From NCBI RefSeq assembly GCF_009377175.1, contig NZ_VJZD01000053.1:1-45358 (forward strand): a stretch of DNA of 45,358 nucleotides, in the 5' to 3' direction. Below the pieces are notes generated by a model. That model did not search any database, was not told the origin of the DNA, and was given only the letters and a program-made list of their open reading frames with translations. A program made the translations under genes and the position numbers. This document shows, one piece after another, positions 8,056 through 17,399 of the stretch; position 1 is the stretch's first letter, and every line of letters begins with the position of its first letter. This DNA is from Streptomyces adustus. Its GTDB lineage: Bacteria > Actinomycetota > Actinomycetes > Streptomycetales > Streptomycetaceae.

Positions 8056-9024
8056 TCAGACAGAGGTCGTCTCGGGCTCGGCCTGCTCTTCGTCGGCCAG
8101 AGCGGCGAGGAAGCGCTCGGCGTCGAGGGCGGCGGAGCAGCCGGTGCCGGCAGCGGTGATCGCCTGGCGGTAGGTGTGGTCGACCACGTCACCGGCGGCG
8201 AAGACACCTGTCAGGTTGGTTCGCGTGGACGGTGCGGCGACCTTGAGGTAGCCCTCGTCGTCGAGGTCGAGCTGGCTCTTGAACAGCTCGGTACGCGGGT
8301 CGTGGCCGATCGCGATGAACAGGCCGGTGACCGCCAGGTCGGACAGCTCGCCGGTCTTGAGGTTGCGCAGCTTCAGGCCGGCCAGCTTCGGGTCGCCGTG
8401 GATCTCGGCGACCTCGCTGTCCCAGACGAACTTGATCTTCGGGTCGGCGAAGGCACGCTCCTGCATCGCCTTGGAGGCGCGCAGGGTGTCACGGCGGTGC
8501 ACGATCGTCACGGACTTGGCGAACCGGGAGAGGAAGGTCGCCTCCTCCATCGCGGTGTCACCGCCGCCGATCACGGCGATGTCCTGGTCCTTGAAGAAGA
8601 ACCCGTCACAGGTGGCGCACCACGAGACGCCGCGGCCGGAGAGCGCGTCCTCGTTGGGCAGACCGAGCTTGCGGTGCTGCGAGCCGGTGGTGACGATGAC
8701 GGCCTTGGCCTTGTGGATCGTGCCCGAGGTGTCCGTGACGGTCTTGATGTCACCGGTCAGGTCGACGGAGACGACATCGTCCGGAACCAGCTCGGCGCCG
8801 AAGCGCTCGGCCTGGGCACGCATGTTGTCCATGAGCTCGGGGCCCATGATCCCGTCGCGGAAGCCGGGGAAGTTCTCCACCTCGGTGGTGTTCATCAGTG
8901 CGCCACCCGCGGTGACGGCGCCCTCGAACACCAGCGGCTTCAGCGACGCGCGTGCGGTGTACAGCGCCGCCGTGTAGCCGGCGGGCCCCGAACCGATGAT
9001 GATCACGTTACGGACGTCGCTCAC
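8056..9024 (-). CDS. trxB: Thioredoxin-disulfide reductase
   Basis: The 322-residue NADPH-dependent flavoprotein reduces thioredoxin. The FAD-binding loop [20 protein letters not shown] is at the N-terminus, the redox-active pair lies in [11 protein letters not shown], and the NADPH loop is [15 protein letters not shown]. The C-terminal FAD motif [17 protein letters not shown] is complete. I chose the GTG at 9024 ([13 protein letters not shown]) because it has a GAGGAA site 8 bases before it; the longer frame to 9096 would run into the promoter. It is co-transcribed with trxA. The neighbourhood sigM/anti-sigma/trxB/trxA is also found in mycobacteria. Confidence 0.97.
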   Translation of the reverse strand: MSDVRNVIIIGSGPAGYTAALYTARASLKPLVFEGAVTAGGALMNTTEVENFPGFRDGIMGPELMDNMRAQAERFGAELVPDDVVSVDLTGDIKTVTDTSGTIHKAKAVIVTTGSQHRKLGLPNEDALSGRGVSWCATCDGFFFKDQDIAVIGGGDTAMEEATFLSRFAKSVTIVHRRDTLRASKAMQERAFADPKIKFVWDSEVAEIHGDPKLAGLKLRNLKTGELSDLAVTGLFIAIGHDPRTELFKSQLDLDDEGYLKVAAPSTRTNLTGVFAAGDVVDHTYRQAITAAGTGCSAALDAERFLAALADEEQAEPETTSV

Positions 9025-9093
9025 GACTTGATTCCTCGTCTCTGGACTGCGTCGTACGGCCGGTGGAGACCCTGTCGAGACTCTCACCCCACC

Positions 9094-9121
9094 CAACGGA
9101 TCCTAAGGGGCGCGCATTCCC
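9094..9121 (-). promoter_or_regulatory. SigR-type promoter of trxBA
   Basis: On the minus strand GGGAAT (9121-9116) is followed after 18 bases by GTTG (9097-9094), about 70 bases before the trxB start. This is the consensus of the thiol-oxidative-stress sigma factor SigR of Streptomyces, and trxBA is a classical SigR target. The match is by eye. Confidence 0.85.
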
Positions 9122-9203
9122 GCTGTGTCCGGGCACACCCAGACGCGTCACCGAACGGGACACCACAGAGGAAGGAGAGAGGCCTGAGGCGCGGTGTGCG
9201 GGC

Positions 9204-10121
9204 TCAGGAGCGTGTGTAGGAGTGGGTGAGCAGCACCTTGGCGGGGGCGGCCGACGGCCGACTCAGACAGGTCGCATCCACGATGTAGACGGTGACCCGG
9301 GTGCTGTCGGAGGGGTTGGGAAGCACCACGAGGAGGGCGTCCGTGCCCTGATAGATGCCCTGCTCGGTCGCGAGTGCCGCGTCGTTGCGACCGATGCCCT
9401 TCTGGATGCAGGGCGGGATCGTGGCCTGGCGGAGGATCTTCGGTTTCACCGTGCCGGGAGCGGACTCCGCACCGAGGCTGTTCGGGGCTTCCGAGCTGCC
9501 TGTGCTCTGGGCGAGGAGCGTGGCGACCTGGCCCTCGAGCTTTCCTTCGGAGAAGGTGTCCGCGGCTTTGGACTGGTGCCCGCGGGCCGTGTTCCCGGAC
9601 GAGGGGTTGTTCCAGAGGGAGGACAGCAGTATCGCGCCCAGGGTCAGGACGGCGGCCGTGCAAGCCACCCCCAGGACGACCACCCTGCGGCGCCCGCGCA
9701 CCCGGCCGCTCCTGCGTCCTGGTCCGGTGGAGGCGGTGCGCGCATGGCCCGAGGGGCGGTCCGTGGTAGCCGATGTTTCACGTGAAACACGCGTGCTGTC
9801 CCCAACGGGCCGAGCGGACCGAGGAGGGGCCGTCGGTGCCGAGAGGCCGCCCGCAGTGGGTGCCGTGGCGTCGAGCAGCGCCTCGGCGGCGAGAGCGGCG
9901 TCGATACGGGCCGCGACCTCGGCGGGCATACGGGGCGGTCCGGGGACCGTCCCGAGCAGTTCCCGGATCTCCTCCAAGGAGGCGTGGACATCCGCGCAGA
10001 GCTCGCACCTGTTCAGATGCCGGCGTACCTGCGCGGTGCGGGCCGGTGACAGCAGACCTTCGGTGAGGTCGGAGATCTCCGCGACATCCGGGTGCCCGGC
10101 CATGTCCGTCGTGGATGTCAC
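9204..10121 (-). CDS. Zinc-finger anti-sigma factor paired with SigM
   Basis: The 305-residue membrane protein has an N-terminal anti-sigma domain with VRRHLNRCELCADVHASLEE (the H-x3-C-x2-C zinc motif, about 33-52). A long Ser/Pro/Arg-rich linker follows, then one membrane segment (VVVLGVACTAAVLTLGAILL, about 147-166) and an extracytoplasmic domain of ~135 residues with two cysteines. It most likely holds SigM inactive at the membrane until an envelope signal arrives. Its GTG start overlaps the sigM stop by four bases. A parS site (9775-9788) lies in the linker and is translated VSRET. The same pair occurs next to trxB in mycobacteria (sigM-Rv3912). Confidence 0.88.
   Translation of the reverse strand: MTSTTDMAGHPDVAEISDLTEGLLSPARTAQVRRHLNRCELCADVHASLEEIRELLGTVPGPPRMPAEVAARIDAALAAEALLDATAPTAGGLSAPTAPPRSARPVGDSTRVSRETSATTDRPSGHARTASTGPGRRSGRVRGRRRVVVLGVACTAAVLTLGAILLSSLWNNPSSGNTARGHQSKAADTFSEGKLEGQVATLLAQSTGSSEAPNSLGAESAPGTVKPKILRQATIPPCIQKGIGRNDAALATEQGIYQGTDALLVVLPNPSDSTRVTVYIVDATCLSRPSAAPAKVLLTHSYTRS
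9775..9788. other. parS inside the anti-sigma gene
   Basis: An exact parS within the linker-coding part of the anti-sigma gene, read there as VSRET on the minus strand. Confidence 0.95.
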
Positions 10122-10843
10122 GCTCGCCCACCTCCGCCCTTCACAGCAGCTGAGTCGCTTGATCCCGGATCACGGGAATCCTTCTCGTGCGGTCCCGCTG
10201 CCGGTGGGACGGATGTCCCCTCCGCCCGGTTCCGCCCCTGGCTCACAGAGCTGTCGTCACCGGCTTTTTCCGGCCGCAGATGAGTGAGCAGGGGCAGGAG
10301 TCTGGCTCTGCCCCGGGCGCAGCGGCTCTTCACCGTCCCGGTCGGTACGTCGAGCACACGGGCGGCCTCGGCGACGGGGTAGCCCTGCATGTCGACCAGG
10401 ACGAGAGCGGCCCGCTGATCGGGCGGGAGCGTCCCCAGCGCCTCCAGGAGCTCGCGGTGCAGATCGTTGCGCTCGGCGGGGGCCGAGGCCGACTCGTGCG
10501 GCTCCAGCAGCTGTTCCAGACGCTCGGTGTCGTCGACCGGCGAGGTCTTGCGGGAGGCCGCCTTACGGGCACGGTCGAGACAGGCGTTCACCGTGATGCG
10601 ATGCAGCCACGTCGTGACAGCCGACTGACCGCGGAAGGTGTGGGCGGCCCGGTAGGCGGAGACGAGGGCGTCCTGGACGGCGTCAGCGGCCTCCTCGCGG
10701 TCGCCCAGAGTGCGCAGCGCGACCGCCCAGAGGCGGTCGCGATGGCGCCGTACGAGCTCACCGAAGGCGTCCGGATCACCCTCCGTATGGAGGGTGAGGA
10801 GGTCCTGATCGCTTCTGTCGCCGTACGCGGTGCCATCTGCCAT
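10118..10843 (-). CDS. sigM: ECF-family RNA polymerase sigma factor SigM
   Basis: The 241-residue sigma factor has sigma region 2 (DAVQDALVSAYRAAHTFRGQ and TTWLHRITVNACLDRARK, about 50-95) and region 4 (LPPDQRAALVLVDMQGYPVA, then EAARVLDVPTGTVKSRCARG). Regions 1 and 3 are missing, as in ECF sigma factors. The last ~45 residues are a low-complexity tail. The start is ATG after a strong GGGGAGGGGG site. The downstream anti-sigma gene overlaps it by four bases. Position between the pseudokinase/murJ cluster and trxBA matches sigM of Streptomyces and mycobacteria, so I use that symbol. Its target promoters cannot be read from here. Confidence 0.92.
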   Translation of the reverse strand: MADGTAYGDRSDQDLLTLHTEGDPDAFGELVRRHRDRLWAVALRTLGDREEAADAVQDALVSAYRAAHTFRGQSAVTTWLHRITVNACLDRARKAASRKTSPVDDTERLEQLLEPHESASAPAERNDLHRELLEALGTLPPDQRAALVLVDMQGYPVAEAARVLDVPTGTVKSRCARGRARLLPLLTHLRPEKAGDDSSVSQGRNRAEGTSVPPAAGPHEKDSRDPGSSDSAAVKGGGGRA

Positions 10844-10870
10844 CGGACCCCCTCCCCCTTCGGCGAGACG

Positions 10871-12589
10871 TCAGCCCGCGAACTTCACATCGGTGATGGC
10901 CTGCTTGTAGCCGGGACCGCTGTACCCCTTCTGGCCCGAATAGGGCATGGCAGTCATCCAGACGAGCACGTACCGGGTCTTCACCGCCTTCTTGGCCGTG
11001 ATCTTCAGCTCGGTGCCCGAGGTCTGGCCCTTGGCGAACTGCGTCATGGAGCTGAGAGGTGCCGACGACGACAGCGAATCGGTGGCATACAGGGACACCG
11101 TCGTGTGGTCGCCGCCGTAGTCCAGTCCTATCGAGGCTTCCGACACGCTCTGGGCGGAGCCCAGGTCGTAGACGATGCCCACGCCCTCCTTGTAGGGAGC
11201 GAGCTCGGGCCCGTCGGAGAACCGGTACGAACGCCAGTAGGTGGAAGGGTCGCCGTCATAGGTGAGCTTCACTTCGTTGGCGTGCTGGGGCTTGCCGTCC
11301 GGGTAGTACTCCGTCGCATCCCGGATGGTGATCGGCTTGGGGTCGGGCCTGGGCGACTCACTGGCCTTGTCGCCGTCGTCCGTCGTCTGACTGGTGTCGT
11401 CGGGCGAGTTGCTCTGGTCCATCAGGGCGTCCGCCAGCTGCCAGCTGCCCAGGCCGAGAGCGGCGATCAGAAGCGCCGAGACAGCCCACTTCAGAGCCTT
11501 GCCGGTACGGCTCTGCAATGGCGGCGGCGGGGTCGGTGGCAGCGTCTGGGTGACCCCCGGATGCGCTGCAGGGCGCCCGTAGGTGCCCTGCTGGTACGTC
11601 GTGCGCTGGTACTCGGGCGGTCCCGTGAACGCCGGCTCCGGCGGACGGATGCGGGGCATCTCGCCGATCGCCTTCACCAGCTCCTCGGGCGTCGTGCACG
11701 CGGCCTCGTGACGGGATGCCGTGGCGCCGTCGTTGGCGAGCGCGCGCATGGCCAGTTCGGACAGCCCGCGGTGGATGTTGGCACGCACCTGGTCGGGTGC
11801 GATGAGGCCGACGTCCTTGGGCAGGCCGGACAGGCCGTAGGCGTCGTTCTCGTACGGCCAGCGCTGGGTGAGGGCCGCGTACAGCAGGGCACCGATCGCC
11901 TCGGTGTCCGTGCGCTGCGGGGTGTCGGAACTGATGCCGCGCAGCGCGGCGTTCACGGCGAGGCCGCGGATGCGCCACTGCCCGGTGGAGGTGCGCAGCA
12001 CCGCGTTGGGGTTCAGGCGCAGATGCGCGAGCCCCTCACGGTGGGCCGCGGCCATCGCCCCGGCGATCTGGCTGACCATCTGGTAGGCGTCGTGCGGCTC
12101 CAGCGGGCCGGCGGACAGCAGCGCGGTCAGCTCGGTCGCGTCGGGCAGCCACTCGTGGACGACATAGACGAGGTCGTTCTCCTCGACGGCGTCCAGTACC
12201 TGCACGAACCGGGGATCACCCAGCAGTGCCGACGAACGGGCGGCGGCCAGTACCGAACGGGCCCGCGTATGGTCCGCCGGCAGGATGTGGACGCCGACGG
12301 CGCGACGAAGTTTCTCGTCGACCGCGCGCCAACTGCTGAATCCGTCCAGACGGGTGACGCACTCTTCGAGGCGGTACCGCCTGGCGAGTTTGTGGCCGCT
12401 GTGCAGTTCGGGCGGTGAGGCCTTCTCGGGACTCTCGGTCCCGCCACTCCCCTGTGCCTCGTCGATGTCCGTGTCCCGCTCCCGGTTCTGGGCCACCCCG
12501 TCGGCCGTGGACTGGTCCGCCTGCGCGGCCGGCGGCTTGTCGCCACCGTTGTCTGCCACGTCGACGGCAGCCGTACTACGTTCTGCCAC
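10871..12589 (-). CDS. Transmembrane pseudokinase with C-terminal beta-sandwich domain
   Basis: The 572-residue protein has an acidic N-terminus, a kinase-like domain at about 65-310, a proline-rich linker, one membrane segment (ALKWAVSALLIAALGLGSWQ, about 365-384) and an extracellular discoidin/F5-8-type domain (about 405-572). The kinase fold lacks catalytic residues: the ATP-binding lysine region reads VGVHIL, the catalytic loop reads HLRLNPNAVL instead of HRDLKPxN, and the DFG region reads RGLAV. It is therefore a pseudokinase. In mycobacteria the equivalent domains are fused to the C-terminus of MurJ, where the phosphorylated pseudokinase recruits the FHA protein FhaA. Start GTG 12589 is preceded by GGGGAGG and AGGGA; GTG 12649 is an alternative. 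Confidence 0.85.
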   Translation of the reverse strand: MAERSTAAVDVADNGGDKPPAAQADQSTADGVAQNRERDTDIDEAQGSGGTESPEKASPPELHSGHKLARRYRLEECVTRLDGFSSWRAVDEKLRRAVGVHILPADHTRARSVLAAARSSALLGDPRFVQVLDAVEENDLVYVVHEWLPDATELTALLSAGPLEPHDAYQMVSQIAGAMAAAHREGLAHLRLNPNAVLRTSTGQWRIRGLAVNAALRGISSDTPQRTDTEAIGALLYAALTQRWPYENDAYGLSGLPKDVGLIAPDQVRANIHRGLSELAMRALANDGATASRHEAACTTPEELVKAIGEMPRIRPPEPAFTGPPEYQRTTYQQGTYGRPAAHPGVTQTLPPTPPPPLQSRTGKALKWAVSALLIAALGLGSWQLADALMDQSNSPDDTSQTTDDGDKASESPRPDPKPITIRDATEYYPDGKPQHANEVKLTYDGDPSTYWRSYRFSDGPELAPYKEGVGIVYDLGSAQSVSEASIGLDYGGDHTTVSLYATDSLSSSAPLSSMTQFAKGQTSGTELKITAKKAVKTRYVLVWMTAMPYSGQKGYSGPGYKQAITDVKFAG

Positions 12590-12707
12590 CGTCGTCCCTG
12601 CCTCCCCATCCATTGCGCGCCCTACGACGTCGAATCCAATTGTGCCCACAGTCCGCTGCTATGCACGACACACGATGGCGCACGATGGTTGTGCGCCTAC
12701 CCCCACT

Positions 12708-14948
12708 TCAGCGCCCCAGGCGCCCGCGCACCATGCCGACGAGGGAGTTGAGTTCCTCGATGCGCATGCGGCGGGCCGCCAGGTAGAAGACGCCGAGCAG
12801 AACGACACCGCCGACCAGCAGAGCGGCGAAGGAACCCGCGGCCCCCTGGCCGATCGTCTGCGCGATGCCGTAGCAGGCCGCTCCCGCCAGCAGGGCGGCC
12901 GGTACCGAGGCGATGCACAGCCGCGCGTAGGTGCGCAGCACCCGAGTGCCGTCCAGGTCGCCGCCCAGACGCTTGCGCAGCCGGTGCCAGGCGATGCCGA
13001 CGCCGATGGCGTAGGCCAGGCCGTACGCGGCGGCCATGCCGACCACGGCCCAGCGCGCCGGGACCAGGAAGTAGCACAGCAGCGAGGCACCCGCGTTGAC
13101 CGCGGCCACGATGACCGTGTTGTAGAAGGGGGTCCTGGTGTCTTCGTAGGCGTAGAAGGCACGCAGGACCACGTACTGCACGGAGTAGGGGATCAGACCG
13201 AGGCCGAAGGCCATCAGCATGAAGCCCATGTTGGTGGCCTCGCTGGTGCCCGAGGAGCCGAAGATCAGCGTGCACATCGGGATGCCGAGCGCGAGGAAGC
13301 CGAAGGCGATGGGCACGATCGCGACCGCCGTGGTGCGCAGACCCTGGGAGATGTCGTCGCGGACGGCGCCGCCGTCCCCCTCGGCCGCCGAGCGGGAGAT
13401 CCGCGGCAGCAGCGCGGCCATCAGGGAGACGGTGATGATGGCCTGCGGCAGGCCCCAGATCAGCTGGGCGTTGGCATAGGCGGCGAAGCCGGTGCCCGCG
13501 ACGCCGGAGTCCTTGCCGGCGGCGGTGGACAGCTGAGTGACGACCATGGCGCCCGCCTGGTTGGCGAGGACGAACAGCACCGTCCACTTGGCGAGCATCG
13601 CGGCCTTGCCGAGGCCGTGGCCCTTCCAGTCGAAGCGCAGCCGCAGCCGGAAGCCGGTCTCCCGCAGGTACGGGATCATCGCGAGGGCCTGGACGACGAG
13701 GCCGAGCAGGACACCGATGCCGAGCAGTCGCTGACCCTCCGGCGGGATGTTGCCCGCCGTCATCCCCGAGCTGCCCGCGGTGCCGTAGACCCAGATGAAC
13801 ATGCCGAGGGTCACGATGATGACGATGTTGTTCAGGACCGGGGTCCACATCATCGCGCCGAACCGGCCGCGTGCGTTGAGGATCTGCCCCATCACCACGT
13901 GCACGCCCATGAAGAAGATCGAGGGCAGGAAGTAACGGGTGAAGGTGACGGCGACGCCGTTGGCCGCGGGGTCGTTGGCGACCGGGATCGAGAGCATGCG
14001 GACCAGCAGCGGTGCGGCGAACATCGCCAGCGCCGTGAGCAGGCCGAGTGCCACCATCACCAGGGTCAGCAGTCGGTTGGCGAAGGCTTCGCCGCCGTCC
14101 TCGTCCTCCTTCATCGCCCGCACGAGCTGCGGGACGAAGACCGAGTTGAGGCCACCGCCGACGGTCAGGATGTAGATCATCGTCGGCAGCTGGTAGGCGA
14201 CCTGGAAAGAGTCGCCGAGCAGGCCGAGACCGAGGGCGGAGACGATCAGCGCGGAGCGGACGAAGCCGGTGAGGCGGGAGACCATCGTGCCCGCGGCCAT
14301 GACGGCGCTCGACTTCAGCAGGCCCGAGGCCCGCCCGCCCTTCTTCGCGGCGGGAGCCGGCGCGGGAGCCTCGGCCGCGGGCGGCGTCGCCGGTGCCTGG
14401 TGGTGCCCCACGGGCCCCTGAGCCGCCACCGGGGAGGTGGCAGGTCCGGGCGCGGCCATGGCGTCCACCTGCGGGCGTACGGAGCCCTGTTGCTGGTCCT
14501 GGAAGAGGTGGGCGAAGGCGTCCGTCTCGTGACGCTCCTCACCGGCCCGGGTCACCAGGTCGTCGACGCCCACGAACTGGGTGGTTCGGGGGTCCTCGCC
14601 GAAGGGCAGGTACTGGGTCGGACCGGCCGGCTCCGGCGCGGGGGGCTGTGCCCAGACCCGCGGGTCGGGAGCGTACGGCGACTGCTGCGGCTGGCCGTAC
14701 AGCGGCTGCTGCGGCTCGTACGTGCCCGGCGGCGGCGGAGGGTGCGCGGCACGGTCGTAGAGCGCCTCGGCGACCGGATCCTGGGCGGAGAGGTCCTGTG
14801 CCCGGTAGGGGTCCTGGTCGTAGGCGTCCTGGAGGTACATGTCCGCCGGGTGCTGCGGCGGCACCTGGCCATGCTCGGGCGGCGGGCCCTCGGGGTGGCC
14901 CGAGCCGCCCGCGGCCTGGCCGCGGTCACCGTCGTACGGCGCGTTCAT
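12708..14948 (-). CDS. murJ: Lipid II flippase MurJ (MviN)
   Basis: The 746-residue membrane protein moves lipid II across the cytoplasmic membrane for peptidoglycan synthesis. After a ~205-residue Pro/Gln/Ala-rich cytoplasmic extension, the MurJ core begins SSAVMAAGTMVSRLTGFVRS and contains about 14 membrane segments, with typical MurJ motifs such as GLNSVFVPQLVRAMKEDED and RGRFGAMMWTPVLNN. The long N-terminal extension is normal for Streptomyces. It is 118 bases upstream of the separate pseudokinase gene and 45 bases downstream of the DUF6049-like gene, all on the minus strand, suggesting one envelope operon ending near sigM. Confidence 0.94.
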   Translation of the reverse strand: MNAPYDGDRGQAAGGSGHPEGPPPEHGQVPPQHPADMYLQDAYDQDPYRAQDLSAQDPVAEALYDRAAHPPPPPGTYEPQQPLYGQPQQSPYAPDPRVWAQPPAPEPAGPTQYLPFGEDPRTTQFVGVDDLVTRAGEERHETDAFAHLFQDQQQGSVRPQVDAMAAPGPATSPVAAQGPVGHHQAPATPPAAEAPAPAPAAKKGGRASGLLKSSAVMAAGTMVSRLTGFVRSALIVSALGLGLLGDSFQVAYQLPTMIYILTVGGGLNSVFVPQLVRAMKEDEDGGEAFANRLLTLVMVALGLLTALAMFAAPLLVRMLSIPVANDPAANGVAVTFTRYFLPSIFFMGVHVVMGQILNARGRFGAMMWTPVLNNIVIIVTLGMFIWVYGTAGSSGMTAGNIPPEGQRLLGIGVLLGLVVQALAMIPYLRETGFRLRLRFDWKGHGLGKAAMLAKWTVLFVLANQAGAMVVTQLSTAAGKDSGVAGTGFAAYANAQLIWGLPQAIITVSLMAALLPRISRSAAEGDGGAVRDDISQGLRTTAVAIVPIAFGFLALGIPMCTLIFGSSGTSEATNMGFMLMAFGLGLIPYSVQYVVLRAFYAYEDTRTPFYNTVIVAAVNAGASLLCYFLVPARWAVVGMAAAYGLAYAIGVGIAWHRLRKRLGGDLDGTRVLRTYARLCIASVPAALLAGAACYGIAQTIGQGAAGSFAALLVGGVVLLGVFYLAARRMRIEELNSLVGMVRGRLGR

Positions 14949-14993
14949 GGTTTACCCCACCTCATCGTCCCGGGCCCACCGGCCACGACATCC

Positions 14994-17399
14994 TCAACGG
15001 TCCACTCTCTCACCCGTGCCGGACGGGTCGACGCTTTCCGCTGCGGTGTCCGGCGTCGGGTCACTCGGCTGCTCCGGGGCGTCTTCCCCGGACCGGCTGC
15101 CGGACTCTTCCTTGAGACGGCTGCGGGGCCCCTCGGGGTTCAACGGGCCCTCGGTCGGCTCGTCGGCCCCGCCGCCCTCACCGCCCTCGTCGGGGCCGTC
15201 CTCCTGGCCCTCGCGGGCCGCCGCGCGCTTGCGCTGGGTGTACATGCGGAACCCGGCGAGGACCAGAAGCAGGACGCCACCGCCGATGACCAGCATCACC
15301 GTGGCCGTGATCTCGGTGACCTTCACGTCGAAGGTCACCGGTGCGCCGTACTCCTGGCCGTCCTGCGTGTACAGCTGGGCGATCACCGTGGTCTGGCCGT
15401 TGACGTTGGCGGACGTGGGGAACTTCACCGTCTGGCTGTGCCCGCCGGAGACCGCGATGGGCTGCTCGGAGTAGGGCTTGCCGCTGATCTTCAGCCGGGT
15501 CGAGTTGGTCGAGGTGAGCCGCAGCACCAGATGGTCGACGCCCTGCACCAGATTGTTCTGCACCGTCACGGGGATCGTGGCGCTGCGTCCGGAGAGTTTG
15601 GTGTCGGACTTGTCGATCAGCTTGACCTGGGCGGTGAGCGTGTCGAGGTAGCTCTCGACGTCCTGGCGGAAGGTGCTTGCCTCGACCGGCAGGCCACGCC
15701 ACGACGTGGACATCTCACGGTTCAGCGCCCGGCCGAACGGGGTCACGACCCGGGACTCGTCGGTGAGGATCACCTGGAAGTTGTCGAGCGTGTCCTGCGT
15801 GCCGGCGATCTGCGCGAAGGCCGACCGCGGCAGTTCCTTCCTGCGCAGCGCGGAGGGGTACTTCGACGCCGAGGGGATCTTGGTGGTGGCGCCCGGGTCC
15901 GGCTTGGCCTTGGCGGCCGCCGTGAGCTCCTGCGACTGGGACCAGTTCCCGCTCTGGAGGGCGCTCAGGGCCGCGGCCATCGCCTGCGCCTGGGTGCCGG
16001 ACGGCATGCGCTGCGGTGCCACGACGATGCTGCGCTGTTTGTCGGTCTGGAGGTTGAGCGCGAGGCTCTGGGCCAGGAACCGCTGCACGGCGAGCGTGGA
16101 GTCCGAGGCTTTCGTCAGATCGCCCTGGAACGCCTTGGACAGCCGTGAGTCCGCGACCACCGCCGTGGTGCCGCCGCCGAGGGGGCGGGCGGCCGAGGGG
16201 GTGTAGGACAGGCCACCGGTCTCCACCAGGCTGTCGCTGCGCGCGATCACCTTGTCGGCGCCCGCGGAGGTGGCGACCTTGACGATCGACGGGTCGACGG
16301 CGCCGTCGACGGGCCAGGCGAAGTCTGTGTTCGGTGTCACATGGAGAATCGGCTCCACCGTGTTGGCGACCACGTCGGAGGCCGCCTTGAGGTGACTGAG
16401 TGAGCCTGTGACGCTTGTCCCGTTGTGGGCGAGGGCCGCCAGGTCGGGGTCGGCGAAGGGCAGGGCGACGACGTCCTTGTCCACCACCGCCTTCTGGAGT
16501 TCGGCCAGCCACGCCTTGGCGATCGCCTGGTGGGTGCCCGCCGTGGTGGTGTCCTCGGGGCCCCGCACCTTGTAGCTGCGGGTCATGGCGTCGACGGAGG
16601 CGAGCAGGTCCGGGTCGATCACCCAGGTGACGTCCAGGCTCTTGCCCAGGGACAGCAGCTGGTCGAGACGACCGCCCGGGGAGATCTCCTGGGCCAGGTC
16701 GTCGTCGAGGAACACCGGTGTCTGCTGCTCGTTCGAGCCGGTCTCCGCCGTCATGTGGACGGTCGAGATCAGCGGCCACAGCACCGTCGTCTTCGTCTTC
16801 GTGTCCGCCTCGTCCGGCTGCCACGGCAGGAACGTCCGCTGGATGCCCAGCACCTGCTCCCACGGCTGTGCGGCCGTCTGCCCGGAGAGGGAGACGCCGA
16901 GCGGGTAGATGCCGTCCTTGCCGAGGTCCAGCTTGTCGACCGGCACGGAGATGCTGAAGTGCTGCGCGACGCCCGGGGCGAGCTCGGGGAACTCCTGCAC
17001 GTACGAGCCGCCGACCTCCGAGCCGTCCGCGCCGGAGTAACCGGTGCGGTCGGCGGTGGCGTCGATCGCCGAGCGGGTGGTCAGCACGGAGCCCACCCGC
17101 AGGCCCACATGGGCGTCGCTGACCGCCTGCTTGCCGTTGTTCGTCACCGTGCCGGAGACGGTCACGGTGTCCCCGTCGGTCGGCACGGACGGGGTGAGCG
17201 TGTCGACGGCGACGGACACGGCGCGGGAGCCGGAGGCCGCCTTCGCGGAGCCCTGTACCGCTGCCTGCGCCGAGGCGGCAGCGGGCAGCTGGAGCAGACC
17301 GGCCAGCAACGGTGCCCCGGCGAGCAGTGCTCCGGTGCACCGCAGCAACCGGCGGGCAGGTGAGGGACTGGTCCCCTGGAAGTCTGCCGCCTCGGCCAC
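14994..17399 (-). CDS. Secreted membrane-anchored DUF6049-family protein
   Basis: The 801-residue protein starts with a twin-arginine-like, hydrophobic signal sequence (RRLLRCTGALLAGAPLLAGL). A Big-like domain follows (DTLTPSVPTDGDTVTVSGTV, about 68-87), then a large central region, a second beta-rich region and a C-terminal membrane anchor (TATVMLVIGGGVLLLVLAGF, about 703-722) with a basic stop and an acidic, Gly-rich cytoplasmic tail. I recognise it as the large exported protein conserved immediately upstream of murJ in actinobacteria (Rv3909 in M. tuberculosis). Its biochemical role is unknown; the context suggests work in wall or glycan assembly with MurJ. Confidence 0.82.
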   Translation of the reverse strand: MAEAADFQGTSPSPARRLLRCTGALLAGAPLLAGLLQLPAAASAQAAVQGSAKAASGSRAVSVAVDTLTPSVPTDGDTVTVSGTVTNNGKQAVSDAHVGLRVGSVLTTRSAIDATADRTGYSGADGSEVGGSYVQEFPELAPGVAQHFSISVPVDKLDLGKDGIYPLGVSLSGQTAAQPWEQVLGIQRTFLPWQPDEADTKTKTTVLWPLISTVHMTAETGSNEQQTPVFLDDDLAQEISPGGRLDQLLSLGKSLDVTWVIDPDLLASVDAMTRSYKVRGPEDTTTAGTHQAIAKAWLAELQKAVVDKDVVALPFADPDLAALAHNGTSVTGSLSHLKAASDVVANTVEPILHVTPNTDFAWPVDGAVDPSIVKVATSAGADKVIARSDSLVETGGLSYTPSAARPLGGGTTAVVADSRLSKAFQGDLTKASDSTLAVQRFLAQSLALNLQTDKQRSIVVAPQRMPSGTQAQAMAAALSALQSGNWSQSQELTAAAKAKPDPGATTKIPSASKYPSALRRKELPRSAFAQIAGTQDTLDNFQVILTDESRVVTPFGRALNREMSTSWRGLPVEASTFRQDVESYLDTLTAQVKLIDKSDTKLSGRSATIPVTVQNNLVQGVDHLVLRLTSTNSTRLKISGKPYSEQPIAVSGGHSQTVKFPTSANVNGQTTVIAQLYTQDGQEYGAPVTFDVKVTEITATVMLVIGGGVLLLVLAGFRMYTQRKRAAAREGQEDGPDEGGEGGGADEPTEGPLNPEGPRSRLKEESGSRSGEDAPEQPSDPTPDTAAESVDPSGTGERVDR

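Noticed and set aside
7603..9219. Long plus-strand frame (538 codons) across trxA and trxB
   Set aside because: The opposite strand encodes perfect thioredoxin and thioredoxin reductase. The frame is a high-GC shadow.
10187..12418. Plus-strand frame of 743 codons over sigM and the pseudokinase
   Set aside because: Antisense to two genes with clear domains, and the translation has no recognisable protein features.
12285..16148. Very long open frame (1287 codons) on the plus strand
   Set aside because: It lies antisense to the pseudokinase, murJ and the DUF6049-like gene. The translation is Gly, Arg and His rich, without domains, as is common on the opposite strand of high-GC genes.
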